Origin: Paenibacillus beijingensis | GTDB lineage: Bacteria; Bacillota; Bacilli; Paenibacillales; Paenibacillaceae | Reading direction: 5' to 3' | Length of the DNA stretch: 64,000 nt | Assembly: GCF_000961095.1 (NCBI RefSeq) | Contig: NZ_CP011058.1 | Span: forward strand, 4,367,501-4,431,500 | Shown: piece by piece, positions 1 to 8,600 of the stretch | Layout: every line of letters begins with the position of its first letter | Numbering within the stretch: position 1 is the stretch's first letter | Made by a program: the position numbers and the translations under genes | Notes under the pieces: generated by a model | The model's database searches: none | Seen by the model: only the letters and a program-made list of their open reading frames with translations | What the model was told of the DNA's origin: nothing

Positions 1-1
1 C

Positions 2-952
2 AACTGGTACATCCGTCGCTCCCGCGACCGTTTCTGGGGCAGCGGGCTGACGGAAGACAAAGTATGGGCATACGAAACGCTGCGCCACGTGCTGATCACC
101 CTCTCGCGTGTCATTGCTCCGTACGCGCCGCTCATCGCCGAGGACGTCTACGTGAACCTTGGCGGCGGCCAAAGCGTGCATTTGGACACGTATCCTTCCG
201 CGGAAGAAGCGGCAATCGATCCGGAGCTGGAGCGCGATATGGAAACGGCGCGGCAAATCGTCGAGCTGGCGCGCAACGTCCGCAACGAGACGGGCATCAA
301 GACGCGCCAGCCGCTGCCGGAGCTGATCGTGTCGCTGGACCGCGAATTCGATCTCGGCGGTTATGAAGAGATCATCAAGGATGAAATCAACGTCAAAAAC
401 ATCGTCATTGAAACGTCCGACAGTGGTTTTGTCGATTTCACGTTCAAGCTGAACCTGAAAGTGGCGGGCAAAAAATACGGCAAAAACGTAGGCCCGATTC
501 AAGGGTATTTGAAATCTCTTTCTCCTGATCAGACGCGTGCTGCCGTACAAGCGGGGGGACTCGACTTCCAGCCTGCGGAAGGGGAAAGCCTGCACATCGC
601 GCTTGACGAGCTGCTGGTCGAGAAGCAGGCGAAAGCCGGCTTTGCCTCCGCTTCCGGCAACGGACTTACGGTTGCGCTGAACACCGAGATTACGCCGGTG
701 CTGGAGCAGGAGGGCTGGGTGCGGGAAGTAATCCGCGCCGTGCAGGATACGCGCAAGAAGCTTGATCTGCCAATCGAGAAGAGGGTCGATCTGGTGCTTG
801 ATACGGACGAAGAGCTCCAAGTGGCGTTGCAAGCATTTGGCGACTTGCTGCAGGGAAGCGTGCTGCTGAGCAGCGTGTCGTTCGGCGCGGATCCCGGGAT
901 GGAACGCGTACAGCTGGGCGGCAAAGAAATTGGGATTTTGATCCGCGCATAG
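2..952 (+). CDS. ileS: Isoleucyl-tRNA synthetase, C-terminal part (5' end outside window)
   Basis: The frame is open from base 2 and holds 316 residues before a TAG stop. It begins with NWYIRRSRDRFW, the conserved anticodon-domain entry of IleRS, and contains RNVRNETGIKTRQPLPEL, also typical of the family. IleRS charges tRNA-Ile in the cytoplasm. No cysteine is visible in the whole segment, so the C-terminal zinc finger of type-1 bacterial IleRS is absent. The tail instead resembles the DUF5915-type end of type-2 (eukaryote-like) enzymes. The type-2 call is an inference from this segment alone, because the catalytic domain is not in view. The gene ends at a strong terminator. Confidence 0.95.
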   Translation, partial: NWYIRRSRDRFWGSGLTEDKVWAYETLRHVLITLSRVIAPYAPLIAEDVYVNLGGGQSVHLDTYPSAEEAAIDPELERDMETARQIVELARNVRNETGIKTRQPLPELIVSLDREFDLGGYEEIIKDEINVKNIVIETSDSGFVDFTFKLNLKVAGKKYGKNVGPIQGYLKSLSPDQTRAAVQAGGLDFQPAEGESLHIALDELLVEKQAKAGFASASGNGLTVALNTEITPVLEQEGWVREVIRAVQDTRKKLDLPIEKRVDLVLDTDEELQVALQAFGDLLQGSVLLSSVSFGADPGMERVQLGGKEIGILIRA

Positions 953-976
953 GTTATACTAATCGGAAACAAAGCG

Positions 977-1056
977 AAAGAACGAGAGCCGGGTTATCTT
1001 TCGCCGCGGACGCCTGGACGGGCGCGCAGCGGCGAAGGACCGGCCTCGTTCTTTTG
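977..1056 (+). terminator. Intrinsic terminator of ileS
   Basis: AAAGAACGAG (977-986) pairs with CTCGTTCTTT (1045-1054). An inner CCGG/CCGG stem and a CTTTCGCCGC/GCGGCGAAG stem extend the hairpin, which is followed by T residues. Confidence 0.8.
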
Positions 1057-1119
1057 CCTGAGGCAAAGTTCGGCAGAACGGATCCGGATCGTTATTGCCG
1101 GACGGCCAAACTTAAGATG

Positions 1120-1378
1120 AGCTTGCTCGGCATAACCCAAGGTACGAGGTAGGTGTTGCCTCCGGCAATACCTAAGCCTGTGCTTACGAAGTGGTTATGC
1201 CGGAGGCATAACCTAAGCATATGCTTACGAAGTGGTTATGCCGGAGGCATAACCTAAGCATATGCTTACGAAGTGGTTTGGCCCTTGGCCAAACCTGAGC
1301 TTATGCTTACGAAGTGGTTTGGCCCTTGGCCAAACCTGAGCTTATGCTTACGAAGTGGTTTGGCCCTTGGCCAAACCT
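1120..1378 (+). repeat. Tandem array of 41-bp hairpin repeats
   Basis: Five near-identical units start at 1182, 1223, 1264, 1305 and 1346, so the period is exactly 41 bp. Each unit is GCTTACGAAGTG, then a palindrome, then CCT plus a short link ending in TATG or TGTG. The palindromes are GGTTATGCC-GGA-GGCATAACC in units 1 and 2 and GGTTTGGCC-CTT-GGCCAAACC in units 3 to 5. A degenerate sixth unit lies at 1143-1172 (GGTGTTGCC-TCC-GGCAATACC, one G-T wobble). A fainter remnant is visible at about 1120-1141. The last unit runs directly into the ribosome-binding site of the next gene. The same family recurs near 41.0, 44.6 and 60.8 kb. Confidence 0.92.
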
Positions 1379-1395
1379 TAAGGAGAGTGCAAATA

Positions 1396-1728
1396 ATGGC
1401 AAACTCTGAAAAAGACGTTCGCGAAGGCGGCGATGGCTCTTCCGCCACGCTGCTGAATAAGCGGCTGGAGAAAATTGCGGCGGACCTGGAAAGGTCGCAA
1501 ATGGCCGATTATGTTGCGCTGCTGAACCGGCCGGTATCGCTTATTTGGCGCAATCTGCTGGCCGGGACGGCGCGCGGCGTCGGAATCGCGATCGGCTTTA
1601 CCTTTTTCACTGCGACGATTCTGTATGCGCTGCAGGCGCTTGGCAAGCTGAACCTGCCGATCGTCGGCGATTATATTGCCGATCTTGTGCGGATCGTCCA
1701 AGTGCAGCTGGAAGGCAAAACATACTAA
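1396..1728 (+). CDS. DUF5665-like small membrane protein
   Basis: The 110-residue protein starts MANSEKDVREGG. ATG 1396 is chosen because AAGGAGAG lies 9 nt upstream; the frame is also open further upstream, but only through the repeat array. After a charged N-terminal half (about residues 1-50) come the conserved RPVSLIWRNLLAGTARGVG stretch and one or two hydrophobic segments (about 60-85), as in DUF5665 proteins of Firmicutes. The function is unknown. It is convergent with the yteA-like gene, with only 5 bp between the stop codons and no visible terminator. Confidence 0.75.
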   Translation: MANSEKDVREGGDGSSATLLNKRLEKIAADLERSQMADYVALLNRPVSLIWRNLLAGTARGVGIAIGFTFFTATILYALQALGKLNLPIVGDYIADLVRIVQVQLEGKTY

Positions 1729-1733
1729 GCGCT

Positions 1734-2471
1734 CTATTCGTCGTACCGCAATTCGTCGCGGGAATCGTCCGCAAGATCGTCAAGCGTTGCGCCTTCCCCC
1801 TCATGCATATAAGCCGAATATTCGCGGTTGCGCACGACGCTTACATGCCGGCCGGTAATATCGGTTGCCAGAAAGCTTTCGAGCGGTTCGACATACCCGT
1901 CGTTCTCATCGTCTTCGGTGCCGAGCCGGTCATAATTGTCACCCGGCCGTTCTGCCATCGCCGGCGAATCGGAGTTGCCCCAGCTCTCCACGATTTGCCA
2001 GGCATCTTCGCCGTCAAAACCGTTGTAGCCGTAATCGTCGCGGCTGGAGCGGCCGAACGGGTTGTCCAAATAATCCTCCTCCGCGGGGCGGCGCTGCGAT
2101 ACGTACTGGCGCGGGGAATGATCGACGCAATAAAGCGTCTCCGGAATCGCTTCAAGACGTTCCGCCGGGATCGGCTTGCCGCATGTAAGGCAAGTGCCGT
2201 ACGTACCGGCATCCATCGCGGCGAGTGCTTGGCCGATGCGGACAAGATGCAGATCGTCCTGCTCCAGCAGGGCGACATCTTTGCCCCGTTCATACACTTC
2301 GGACGCCACATCCCCGGGGTGGTTATCGATTGAAGACAGCTCGCCGGTATTATCGCGAAGCGAGGAGGCGAGCCCGTAATGCTCGCCGCTTTCGAGCCGC
2401 CGCTCGATTTCGGCCTGCTGCTGCAGCAAATTATCGCGCATACGCGCAAAGAGGGATTGCCGTTCCACCAT
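1734..2471 (-). CDS. yteA: YteA-like TraR/DksA zinc-finger protein
   Basis: The protein has about 245 residues. An N-terminal helical part (ERQSLFARMRDNLLQQQAEI) is followed by a conserved SSIDNHPGDVASEVYERGKD segment and a DksA/TraR-type zinc finger, CLTCGKPIPAERLEAIP with a second half VDHSPRQ. A long acidic tail comes next. This matches YteA-type regulatory proteins next to ileS and lspA in Bacillales. ATG 2471 is preferred over GTG 2483 because AGGTG (2485-2481) lies 9 nt upstream. The second zinc half is weak (C-V-D-H), so metal binding is uncertain. Its role as a transcription modulator is inferred from family only. Confidence 0.8.
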   Translation of the reverse strand: MVERQSLFARMRDNLLQQQAEIERRLESGEHYGLASSLRDNTGELSSIDNHPGDVASEVYERGKDVALLEQDDLHLVRIGQALAAMDAGTYGTCLTCGKPIPAERLEAIPETLYCVDHSPRQYVSQRRPAEEDYLDNPFGRSSRDDYGYNGFDGEDAWQIVESWGNSDSPAMAERPGDNYDRLGTEDDENDGYVEPLESFLATDITGRHVSVVRNREYSAYMHEGEGATLDDLADDSRDELRYDE

Positions 2472-2637
2472 GGTGGCTGACACCTGCTTTCATCAGTAAT
2501 TACGTTTAGTGTGGACAGCGGAGAACATTTTCAATATGGGGATCATTGGGAAAAAGCAGGATTGCGATGCGGGGTTGCCCGCTGGTCCGGCTGCGGACAG
2601 ATATGCTACAATATTCGGGACGACAGGAGGGAAACAG

Positions 2638-3156
2638 GTGAAAGTGAAATTATACGCCTATTGGATCGCTATCATTGTGTTTGTGCTTGATTTCATTACC
2701 AAAAAAATCGTGGCAAACAACATGACCATCGGGGAGCAGATTCCCGTTATCGGAAATTTTTTCGTTCTGACTTCGATCCGCAATACAGGTGCGGCGTTCA
2801 GCATTTTTGAAGGCGCCCGCTACTTTTTCCTGTTCATTACATTAATTGTCGTGGCAGGCATTGTCTGGTACATTCGGCGCGCGCGCGAAAGCGGGAGCTT
2901 GCTGCTCATTACGGCGCTCGGCATGGTGCTTGGCGGAGCGGTAGGCAACTTCCTGGACCGGGCGATTTACGGGGAAGTAGTCGATTTTCTGCAATTAAAT
3001 TTCGGAAGCTACACGTTTCCGATCTTTAACGTTGCGGACATTGGAATTACAGTCGGCGTTGCGCTGATTGTGCTCGATTCGCTGCTTAGCGGCAATGATA
3101 AAGCGGAAAAGCTCGGGCAAACCGATCATGAAATCGAGGATAATAAAATCGTATGA
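2638..3156 (+). CDS. lspA: Lipoprotein signal peptidase (signal peptidase II)
   Basis: The 172-residue integral membrane aspartic protease cleaves the signal peptide of prolipoproteins after lipid modification. The two catalytic aspartates are visible in GNFLDRAIYGEVVDF (D107) and FNVADIGITVG (D134), and four hydrophobic segments are present. GTG 2638 is chosen because GGAGGG lies just upstream and the family length is met. It overlaps the next gene by 4 bp (ATGA), so the two are translationally coupled. Several lipoproteins that would be its substrates are encoded in this window. Confidence 0.95.
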   Translation: MKVKLYAYWIAIIVFVLDFITKKIVANNMTIGEQIPVIGNFFVLTSIRNTGAAFSIFEGARYFFLFITLIVVAGIVWYIRRARESGSLLLITALGMVLGGAVGNFLDRAIYGEVVDFLQLNFGSYTFPIFNVADIGITVGVALIVLDSLLSGNDKAEKLGQTDHEIEDNKIV

Positions 3157-4100
3157 ATGTTGAATTTGATGAACAGGAATCTTTAGACGAGTGGGAATTT
3201 ACCGTAACGGCGGACCGTAAGGGCGAACGGCTGGACAAGTACATAACGGAGTCGGCCGAAGATCCGTCCGTATCGCGCACCCAGGTGCAGGATTGGATCG
3301 CGGGCGGAAACGTGCTTGTCAACGGCCGTCAGGTAAAAGCCAATTATAAAGTTGCGGTAAGCGATTGCGTATCGGTCACGGTGCCGCAGGCCGAGATTGC
3401 GGAAATTACGGCGGAAGACATTCCGCTTGAAATCGTGTACGAGGACGGCGACGTGATCGTGCTGAACAAGCCGCGCGGCATGGTTGTGCACCCTGCGCCG
3501 GGACACGCTTCCGGCACCGTCGTCAATGCGCTGATGCACCATTGTACCGATCTCTCGGGCATAAACGGCGTTCTAAGACCCGGTATCGTGCACCGGATCG
3601 ATAAGGACACCTCGGGACTGCTCATGGCCGCCAAAAACGACCGCGCCCATATTTCGCTCGCCGAGCAGCTGAAGGAGCACTCGGTTACGCGTAAATATAT
3701 CGCGCTGGTGCACGATAATCTCCAGCATGACCGCGGGACGATCGACGCGCCGATCGGACGGGATGTGCAGGACCGCAAAATGTTCACCGTCACCTCCAAA
3801 GGCGGCAAGAAAGCCGTTACTCATTTCGCCGTACTGGAGCGCTTCGGCGATTACACGCTGGTGGAGCTGCAGCTGGAGACGGGAAGAACCCATCAAATCA
3901 GGGTGCATATGAAGTATATCGGACATCCGCTTGCCGGCGATCCGGTTTACGGGCGCAGCAAGACGGTCGACTTGAAAGGCCAGGCGCTGCATGCGGCAGT
4001 GCTCGGCTTCGTCCACCCCCGCAGCGGCGAATACTTGGAATTCGAAGAGCCGATTCCGGCCGATATGGAGCACGTGCTCACTTCGCTGCGCCTGAGGTAA
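3153..4100 (+). CDS. RluD/RluA-family 23S rRNA pseudouridine synthase
   Basis: The 315-residue protein has an N-terminal S4 RNA-binding domain (about residues 20-85) and a pseudouridine synthase domain with the catalytic motif HRIDKDTSGLLM, followed by TGRTHQIRVHM. It converts specific uridines in large-subunit rRNA to pseudouridine. The closest known equivalent by position is B. subtilis ylyB, between lspA and pyrR. It is coupled to lspA by a 4-bp overlap. The exact target uridine cannot be read from sequence. Confidence 0.92.
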   Translation: MNVEFDEQESLDEWEFTVTADRKGERLDKYITESAEDPSVSRTQVQDWIAGGNVLVNGRQVKANYKVAVSDCVSVTVPQAEIAEITAEDIPLEIVYEDGDVIVLNKPRGMVVHPAPGHASGTVVNALMHHCTDLSGINGVLRPGIVHRIDKDTSGLLMAAKNDRAHISLAEQLKEHSVTRKYIALVHDNLQHDRGTIDAPIGRDVQDRKMFTVTSKGGKKAVTHFAVLERFGDYTLVELQLETGRTHQIRVHMKYIGHPLAGDPVYGRSKTVDLKGQALHAAVLGFVHPRSGEYLEFEEPIPADMEHVLTSLRLR

Positions 4101-4121
4101 CTACTAAGGTAGATGACGGTC

Positions 4122-4150
4122 TTGACATCTTTTGTCGAACGTGGGATAAT
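4122..4150 (+). promoter_or_regulatory. Sigma-A promoter of the pyr operon
   Basis: TTGACA (4122-4127) is followed by a 17-bp spacer and GATAAT (4145-4150). It lies directly upstream of the PyrR attenuator. Confidence 0.88.
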
Positions 4151-4168
4151 CCTTTTGATAAAGGCAGT

Positions 4169-4201
4169 ACCTTTAACTCAGTCCCGAGAGGCTGGCAAGG
4201 T
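4169..4201 (+). promoter_or_regulatory. PyrR-binding loop (pyr attenuator)
   Basis: The sequence CAGTCCCGAGAGGCTGGCAA within a stem ACCTT/AAGGT matches the conserved PyrR-binding hairpin of Bacillales pyr leaders. When uridine nucleotides are plentiful, PyrR holds this anti-antiterminator, which lets the terminator at 4331 form. Only this one attenuator is seen; there is no room for a second between pyrR and pyrB. Confidence 0.9.
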
Positions 4202-4330
4202 AGCGTGAATAATAGGCCGATGATGCGGCCGGGCAGAACGATCCTCCTTCACATTGAAGCGCGGCTTAGACCGCTGTATTCAGACAGGCTGATGGAGGGG
4301 GCGGCCCGGCTTTCGGATCATCGCGTCTGG

Positions 4331-4366
4331 AAGCTCCTTGCTGTTAGCGGCAAGGAGCTTTTTTTG
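4331..4366 (+). terminator. Attenuator terminator of the pyr operon
   Basis: AAGCTCCTTGC (4331-4341) pairs with GCAAGGAGCTT (4350-4360), followed by a run of T. It lies 110 bp before pyrR, between the PyrR-binding loop and the first gene. Confidence 0.9.
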
Positions 4367-4473
4367 CACCTCTACGGTGCTGCCGGAAACAGCAGGGCAA
4401 GTCGAAAATGGAATGAGAAGCGTAAGAAGAAGGCTGCTGCGGCAAGCTTAAGAGAAAAGAGGAGCGGGAGCGG

Positions 4474-5037
4474 ATGATCAACGAAAAGCGCGCGATTATG
4501 GACGACACGGCGATACGCAGGGCCTTAACCCGCATCGCGCACGAAATTGTCGAGAAAAACAAAGGCATCGATAACTGCGTGCTGATCGGGATCCGTACCC
4601 GCGGCATCTATCTCGCAAGGCGTGTGGCGGACGGAATCCGCGACATCGAAGGCAAGCCGGTAACCGTCGGAGAGCTGGACATTACCGGCTACCGCGACGA
4701 CCGGATGGAGGAGCGGTCCGGAGCGCCTGCAAACGCGCAAATCGGCGCCGTCATTACGGACGCCGCCGGGAAGCCGCTGCCGGTGCACGACAAACGGGTC
4801 ATTTTGTTCGATGACGTGCTCTATACCGGACGGACGATCCGAGCGGCGATGGACGCGCTGATGGACCGTGGAAGACCGCAGTCGATTCAGCTCGCCGTTC
4901 TGGTCGACCGCGGACACCGCGAGCTTCCGATCCGGCCGGACTACGTAGGCAAAAATGTGCCGACTTCCAAGCAGGAAAAAATCGAAGTGTCGCTCAGCGA
5001 AGTGGACGGAGAAGACGACGTGACCATCACCCATTGA
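4474..5037 (+). CDS. pyrR: Bifunctional PyrR: pyr operon attenuator protein / uracil phosphoribosyltransferase
   Basis: The 187-residue protein has the type I phosphoribosyltransferase PRPP loop in VILFDDVLYTGRTIRAA (about residues 109-125) and the conserved start region AIRRALTRIAHEIVEKNKGI. It binds the pyr leader RNA in response to UMP/UTP and has uracil phosphoribosyltransferase activity in the family. ATG 4474 has a GGAGCGG-type site upstream; an in-frame ATG at 4498 is less likely, because family members carry the extra N-terminal residues. The stop lies about 35 bp before pyrB. Confidence 0.96.
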   Translation: MINEKRAIMDDTAIRRALTRIAHEIVEKNKGIDNCVLIGIRTRGIYLARRVADGIRDIEGKPVTVGELDITGYRDDRMEERSGAPANAQIGAVITDAAGKPLPVHDKRVILFDDVLYTGRTIRAAMDALMDRGRPQSIQLAVLVDRGHRELPIRPDYVGKNVPTSKQEKIEVSLSEVDGEDDVTITH

Positions 5038-5072
5038 CGGGACGAACGCCCATTATAAGGAGGCAAACAATA

Positions 5073-5975
5073 ATGACGACCGTACAACTGAAACAAAAGA
5101 GCATGCTCGGTCTGAAGGATCTTGCCCGCGAGGAGATCGAAGCGATTTTAGCCCGCGCCGCATATTGGGAACAAGAGCCCAGCAAAGTAAATCCGGTACT
5201 GCAGGGCAAGTTCGTGGCGAACATGTTTTTTGAGAACAGCACCCGCACCCGCTTCTCGTTCGAGGTGGCGGAAAAGCGGCTGGGAGCCGAAGTGCTGAAC
5301 TTCTCCGCGGCGGCCTCAAGCGTGCAAAAGGGCGAATCGATCTACGATACGGTACGGACGCTGGAGTCGATGGGAATCGACGCGGGCGTGATCCGGCTGA
5401 AACCGATCGGCGTGCTTGCGGAGTTGGCGGAGAAGATCAAAGTGCCTCTGATCAATGCCGGTGACGGCAACAACGAGCATCCGACGCAAGCGCTGCTTGA
5501 CCTGTTTACGATGCGCAAACATTTTAACAGCCTACAGGGACTTAATGTGGCGATCGTCGGGGACGTCAAGCACAGCCGCGTCGCCCGCTCCAACTACTGG
5601 GGACTCAGCAAGCTGGGTGCGAACGTCAAGTTCTGCGCGCCGCCGAATATGAAAGCCGACGACCTCGACGTCCCGTACGTCACAATAGATGAAGCGCTAG
5701 GCGCCGACGTCGTCATGATGCTGCGGGTGCAGCTGGAGCGGCACGAGAGCGGGATGATCAAGTCCGCCGAAGATTACCGTACCCATTACGGGCTGACGGT
5801 GGAACGGGCGGCCAGAATCGGCAAGCATGCGATTATTATGCACCCTGCGCCGGTCAACCGGAATGTGGAAATTGACGACGAGCTGGTCGAGCATCCGCAG
5901 TCGAGAATTTTTGCGCAAATGCAGAACGGCGTGCCGATCCGCATGGCGGTCATCGAGCGGGCGCTGAACGGCTAA
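5073..5975 (+). CDS. pyrB: Aspartate carbamoyltransferase catalytic subunit
   Basis: The 300-residue enzyme makes carbamoyl-aspartate from carbamoyl phosphate and aspartate, the first committed step of pyrimidine synthesis. FFENSTRTRFSFEVAEKRLG carries the STRTR carbamoyl-phosphate site, and HPTQALLDL is the second signature. The frame opens at 5034, but ATG 5073 has a perfect AAGGAGG at 5057-5063 and gives the family length. No pyrI regulatory subunit follows, as is normal in Firmicutes. Confidence 0.96.
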   Translation: MTTVQLKQKSMLGLKDLAREEIEAILARAAYWEQEPSKVNPVLQGKFVANMFFENSTRTRFSFEVAEKRLGAEVLNFSAAASSVQKGESIYDTVRTLESMGIDAGVIRLKPIGVLAELAEKIKVPLINAGDGNNEHPTQALLDLFTMRKHFNSLQGLNVAIVGDVKHSRVARSNYWGLSKLGANVKFCAPPNMKADDLDVPYVTIDEALGADVVMMLRVQLERHESGMIKSAEDYRTHYGLTVERAARIGKHAIIMHPAPVNRNVEIDDELVEHPQSRIFAQMQNGVPIRMAVIERALNG

Positions 5976-6109
5976 CTTCGGCGGCTGGAACGGAAGAGAT
6001 AATCGGGCTGAAGCCTTTCGTATAGGCAATACCGTAACATCGGCACACTAAACAGACTTGGGATCCTGCGGGATTCACGATAGGCACGACCGAAAGGAGT
6101 CATCACAGC

Positions 6110-7393
6110 ATGTCATTGTGGATTGTAAACGGCATTGTATGGAATGAAGTATCCGGAGAAGCTGAGCGCAAGCATATTCGAATCGAAAACGGGCTGATCG
6201 CCGAACTGGCGGACGGAGACTCGAATCCCGATACGGCGGGAAGCGAAATCATCGACGCCGGCGGCAAGCTGGTCGCCCCGGGCCTCATCGATATGCACGT
6301 CCACCTGCGGGACCCGGGATTTGAATATAAGGAAGATATCGCAAGCGGCACGCGTTCCGCAGCCAAGGGCGGATTTACGACGATCGCGTGCATGCCCAAC
6401 ACCCGCCCGGTTACGGATAACCCGGATACGGTGAAATACATTTTGGACAAGGCGAAGACCGAAGGCATCGTGAAGGTGCTGCCCTATGCGGCGATTACGA
6501 AGAATGAGCTCGGCCGCGAGCTGACCGATTTTGCAGCGCTGAAGGAAGCCGGCGCGATCGGCTTTACCGATGACGGCGTAGGCGTCCAGAACGCACAAAT
6601 GATGAAAAATGCGATGGCGCTCGCGCAATCGCTCGGCATGCCGGTCATCGCCCACTGCGAGGACGACAGTCTGGTCGAAGGCGCGGCGGTAACGGAAGGC
6701 AAGTTCGCCGAAACTCACGGGCTGAAAGGCATCCCGAACGAATCCGAAGCGATTCACGTCGGCCGCGATGTGCTGCTCGCCGAAGCGACGGGCGTTCATT
6801 ACCACGTCTGCCACGTCAGCACAGAGCAGTCCGTACGGCTGATCCGTCTGGCCAAGTCGATCGGTGTGAACGTAACGGCTGAAGTTTGCCCGCACCATCT
6901 GGTGCTCTCCGACGAAGATATACCGGGCATGGACGCCAATTGGAAAATGAACCCTCCGCTGCGTACCCCGCGCGACGTGCAGGCCGTCATCGAAGGGCTT
7001 GAGGACGGCACGATCGACATCATCGTAACCGACCATGCGCCTCACAGTACGGAAGAGAAGGCGCGCGGCATGCAGCTTGCGCCGTTTGGCATCGTCGGCT
7101 TCGAGACCGCGTTCCCGCTGCTGTACACGAAATTCGTACGCACGGGCAAATGGACGCTCGGTTTTCTGCTGAAGCGGATGACGGAAGATCCGGCCCGCGT
7201 GTTCGGCTTGAAAGAAGGCAGCCTTGCAGCCGGGGCGCCCGCCGACATTACGATTATCAATTTAGAGGTTGAGCGCGAGGTGGATCCCGCTGCATTCGCA
7301 TCCAAAGGCACCAACACCCCGTTCGGCGGATGGAAACTTTACGGATGGCCTGCTGCCACCCTGGTTGACGGCTCCGTCGTATGGTCTGAATAA
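6110..7393 (+). CDS. pyrC: Dihydroorotase
   Basis: The 427-residue cyclic amidohydrolase closes carbamoyl-aspartate to dihydroorotate. Metal ligands are visible in DMHVHLRDPGFEYKED (HxH, about residues 61-63), in IAHCEDD, in HVCHVS and in the aspartate of VTDHAPHS. AAGGAG precedes ATG 6110. About 130 bp separate it from pyrB without a recognisable terminator, so it should be read from the same transcript. Confidence 0.96.
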   Translation: MSLWIVNGIVWNEVSGEAERKHIRIENGLIAELADGDSNPDTAGSEIIDAGGKLVAPGLIDMHVHLRDPGFEYKEDIASGTRSAAKGGFTTIACMPNTRPVTDNPDTVKYILDKAKTEGIVKVLPYAAITKNELGRELTDFAALKEAGAIGFTDDGVGVQNAQMMKNAMALAQSLGMPVIAHCEDDSLVEGAAVTEGKFAETHGLKGIPNESEAIHVGRDVLLAEATGVHYHVCHVSTEQSVRLIRLAKSIGVNVTAEVCPHHLVLSDEDIPGMDANWKMNPPLRTPRDVQAVIEGLEDGTIDIIVTDHAPHSTEEKARGMQLAPFGIVGFETAFPLLYTKFVRTGKWTLGFLLKRMTEDPARVFGLKEGSLAAGAPADITIINLEVEREVDPAAFASKGTNTPFGGWKLYGWPAATLVDGSVVWSE

Positions 7394-7454
7394 ACAGCCG
7401 GCGCACTTATTTACGAAGTGCACTGCTGACGCAAAAAATTAAGGAGTGATACGG

Positions 7455-8600
7455 ATGCAAGCGAGACTTATTTTGGAAGACGGCACGGTTTTCACGGGTC
7501 AATCGTTCGGATCGGACGCGCAGAAAACAGGCGAAGTCGTTTTTAATACAGGAATTACCGGTTACCAGGAAGTATTGTCCGATCCGTCGTACTGTGGACA
7601 GATCGTCACGATGACGTACCCGCTGATCGGCAACTACGGCATTACGCGCGACGACTTCGAAACGGTGGCGCCGTTCATTCACGGCTTTGCGGTCCGCCGC
7701 CACGAGCCGGTGCCGAGCAATTGGCGCGCTGAATGCTCGATCGACTGGCTGCTGAAGGAGCATGGTATCCCAGGCATCAGCGACATCGATACGCGTATGC
7801 TTACCCGCAAGCTTCGCGCTTACGGCACGATGAAAGGCATTTTGACGACCGGCAACGCACGTGTTGAAGAGCTGCTCGAGCAGCTTGGCGCATCGCCGCT
7901 TATGACCGATCAGGTGCCGCGCACTTCGACGAAACATATTTTCACGAGCCCCGGCAACGGCGAGCGGATCGTACTCGTCGACTTCGGCGCGAAAAGCGGT
8001 ATTTTGCGCGAGCTGACAAAGCGCGGCTGCGACGTTGTTGTCGTGCCGCACGATACGACTGCCGATCAAATCCGCCGCTTGAACCCGGACGGCATTCAGC
8101 TGTCCAACGGCCCTGGGGACCCGAAAGACGTGCCTCACGCGGTTAAAATGATCCAGGAGCTGCTCGGCGAATTCCCGATCTTCGGCATTTGCCTCGGCCA
8201 TCAGCTGTTCGCGCTCGCTTGCGGGGCGGACACGACGAAGCTTAAATTCGGCCACCGCGGCGGCAATCATCCCGTGAAGGAGCTTGAATCCGGACGCTGC
8301 TACATTACGTCCCAGAACCACGGCTACACCGTGCTTGAGGAGTCAATCAAAGGGACGCCGCTGAACGTGACCCATATCAACAATAACGATAAAACGATCG
8401 AGGGCTTGAAACATAACCAGTACCCGGCCTTTTCAGTTCAGTACCATCCCGAAGCGGCGCCGGGCCCACATGACTCCAGTTACCTGTTTGACGAATTCCT
8501 GGAGCTGATCCGCACCCATCGCACGAACAATCCGAGCAAACCGCGTCAAGCCCAGCTTTCGGAAACGTTGAAAGGAGAACTGCAGTATGCCCAGAAATAA
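7455..8600 (+). CDS. carA: Carbamoyl-phosphate synthase small (glutaminase) subunit
   Basis: The 381-residue subunit has the N-terminal CPSase domain (LEDGTVFTGQSFGS) and a C-terminal class I glutamine amidotransferase with FGICLGHQLFALA (nucleophilic Cys) and QYHPEAAPGP (His/Glu of the triad). It supplies ammonia to CarB. ATG 7455 is preferred over GTG 7446 because AAGGAG at 7441-7446 lies 8 nt upstream. It overlaps carB by 14 bp. This is the pyr-operon copy, so its role in pyrimidine rather than arginine synthesis is expected. Confidence 0.96.
   Translation: MQARLILEDGTVFTGQSFGSDAQKTGEVVFNTGITGYQEVLSDPSYCGQIVTMTYPLIGNYGITRDDFETVAPFIHGFAVRRHEPVPSNWRAECSIDWLLKEHGIPGISDIDTRMLTRKLRAYGTMKGILTTGNARVEELLEQLGASPLMTDQVPRTSTKHIFTSPGNGERIVLVDFGAKSGILRELTKRGCDVVVVPHDTTADQIRRLNPDGIQLSNGPGDPKDVPHAVKMIQELLGEFPIFGICLGHQLFALACGADTTKLKFGHRGGNHPVKELESGRCYITSQNHGYTVLEESIKGTPLNVTHINNNDKTIEGLKHNQYPAFSVQYHPEAAPGPHDSSYLFDEFLELIRTHRTNNPSKPRQAQLSETLKGELQYAQK

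Noticed and set aside
1182..1378. CRISPR array
   Set aside because: The 41-bp units are contiguous and have no unique spacers; no cas genes are present.
1273..1395. N-terminal extension of the DUF5665 protein through the repeats
   Set aside because: The 41-bp period shifts the frame at every unit, and a good ribosome site stands before ATG 1396.
4205..4477. 90-codon ORF in the pyr leader
   Set aside because: It spans the attenuator terminator and has no similarity to any family.
7401..7425. Possible degenerate copy of the hairpin repeat (TTTACGAAGTGC)
   Set aside because: Only TTACGAAGTG is shared; the flanking palindrome of the family is absent, so chance is likely.
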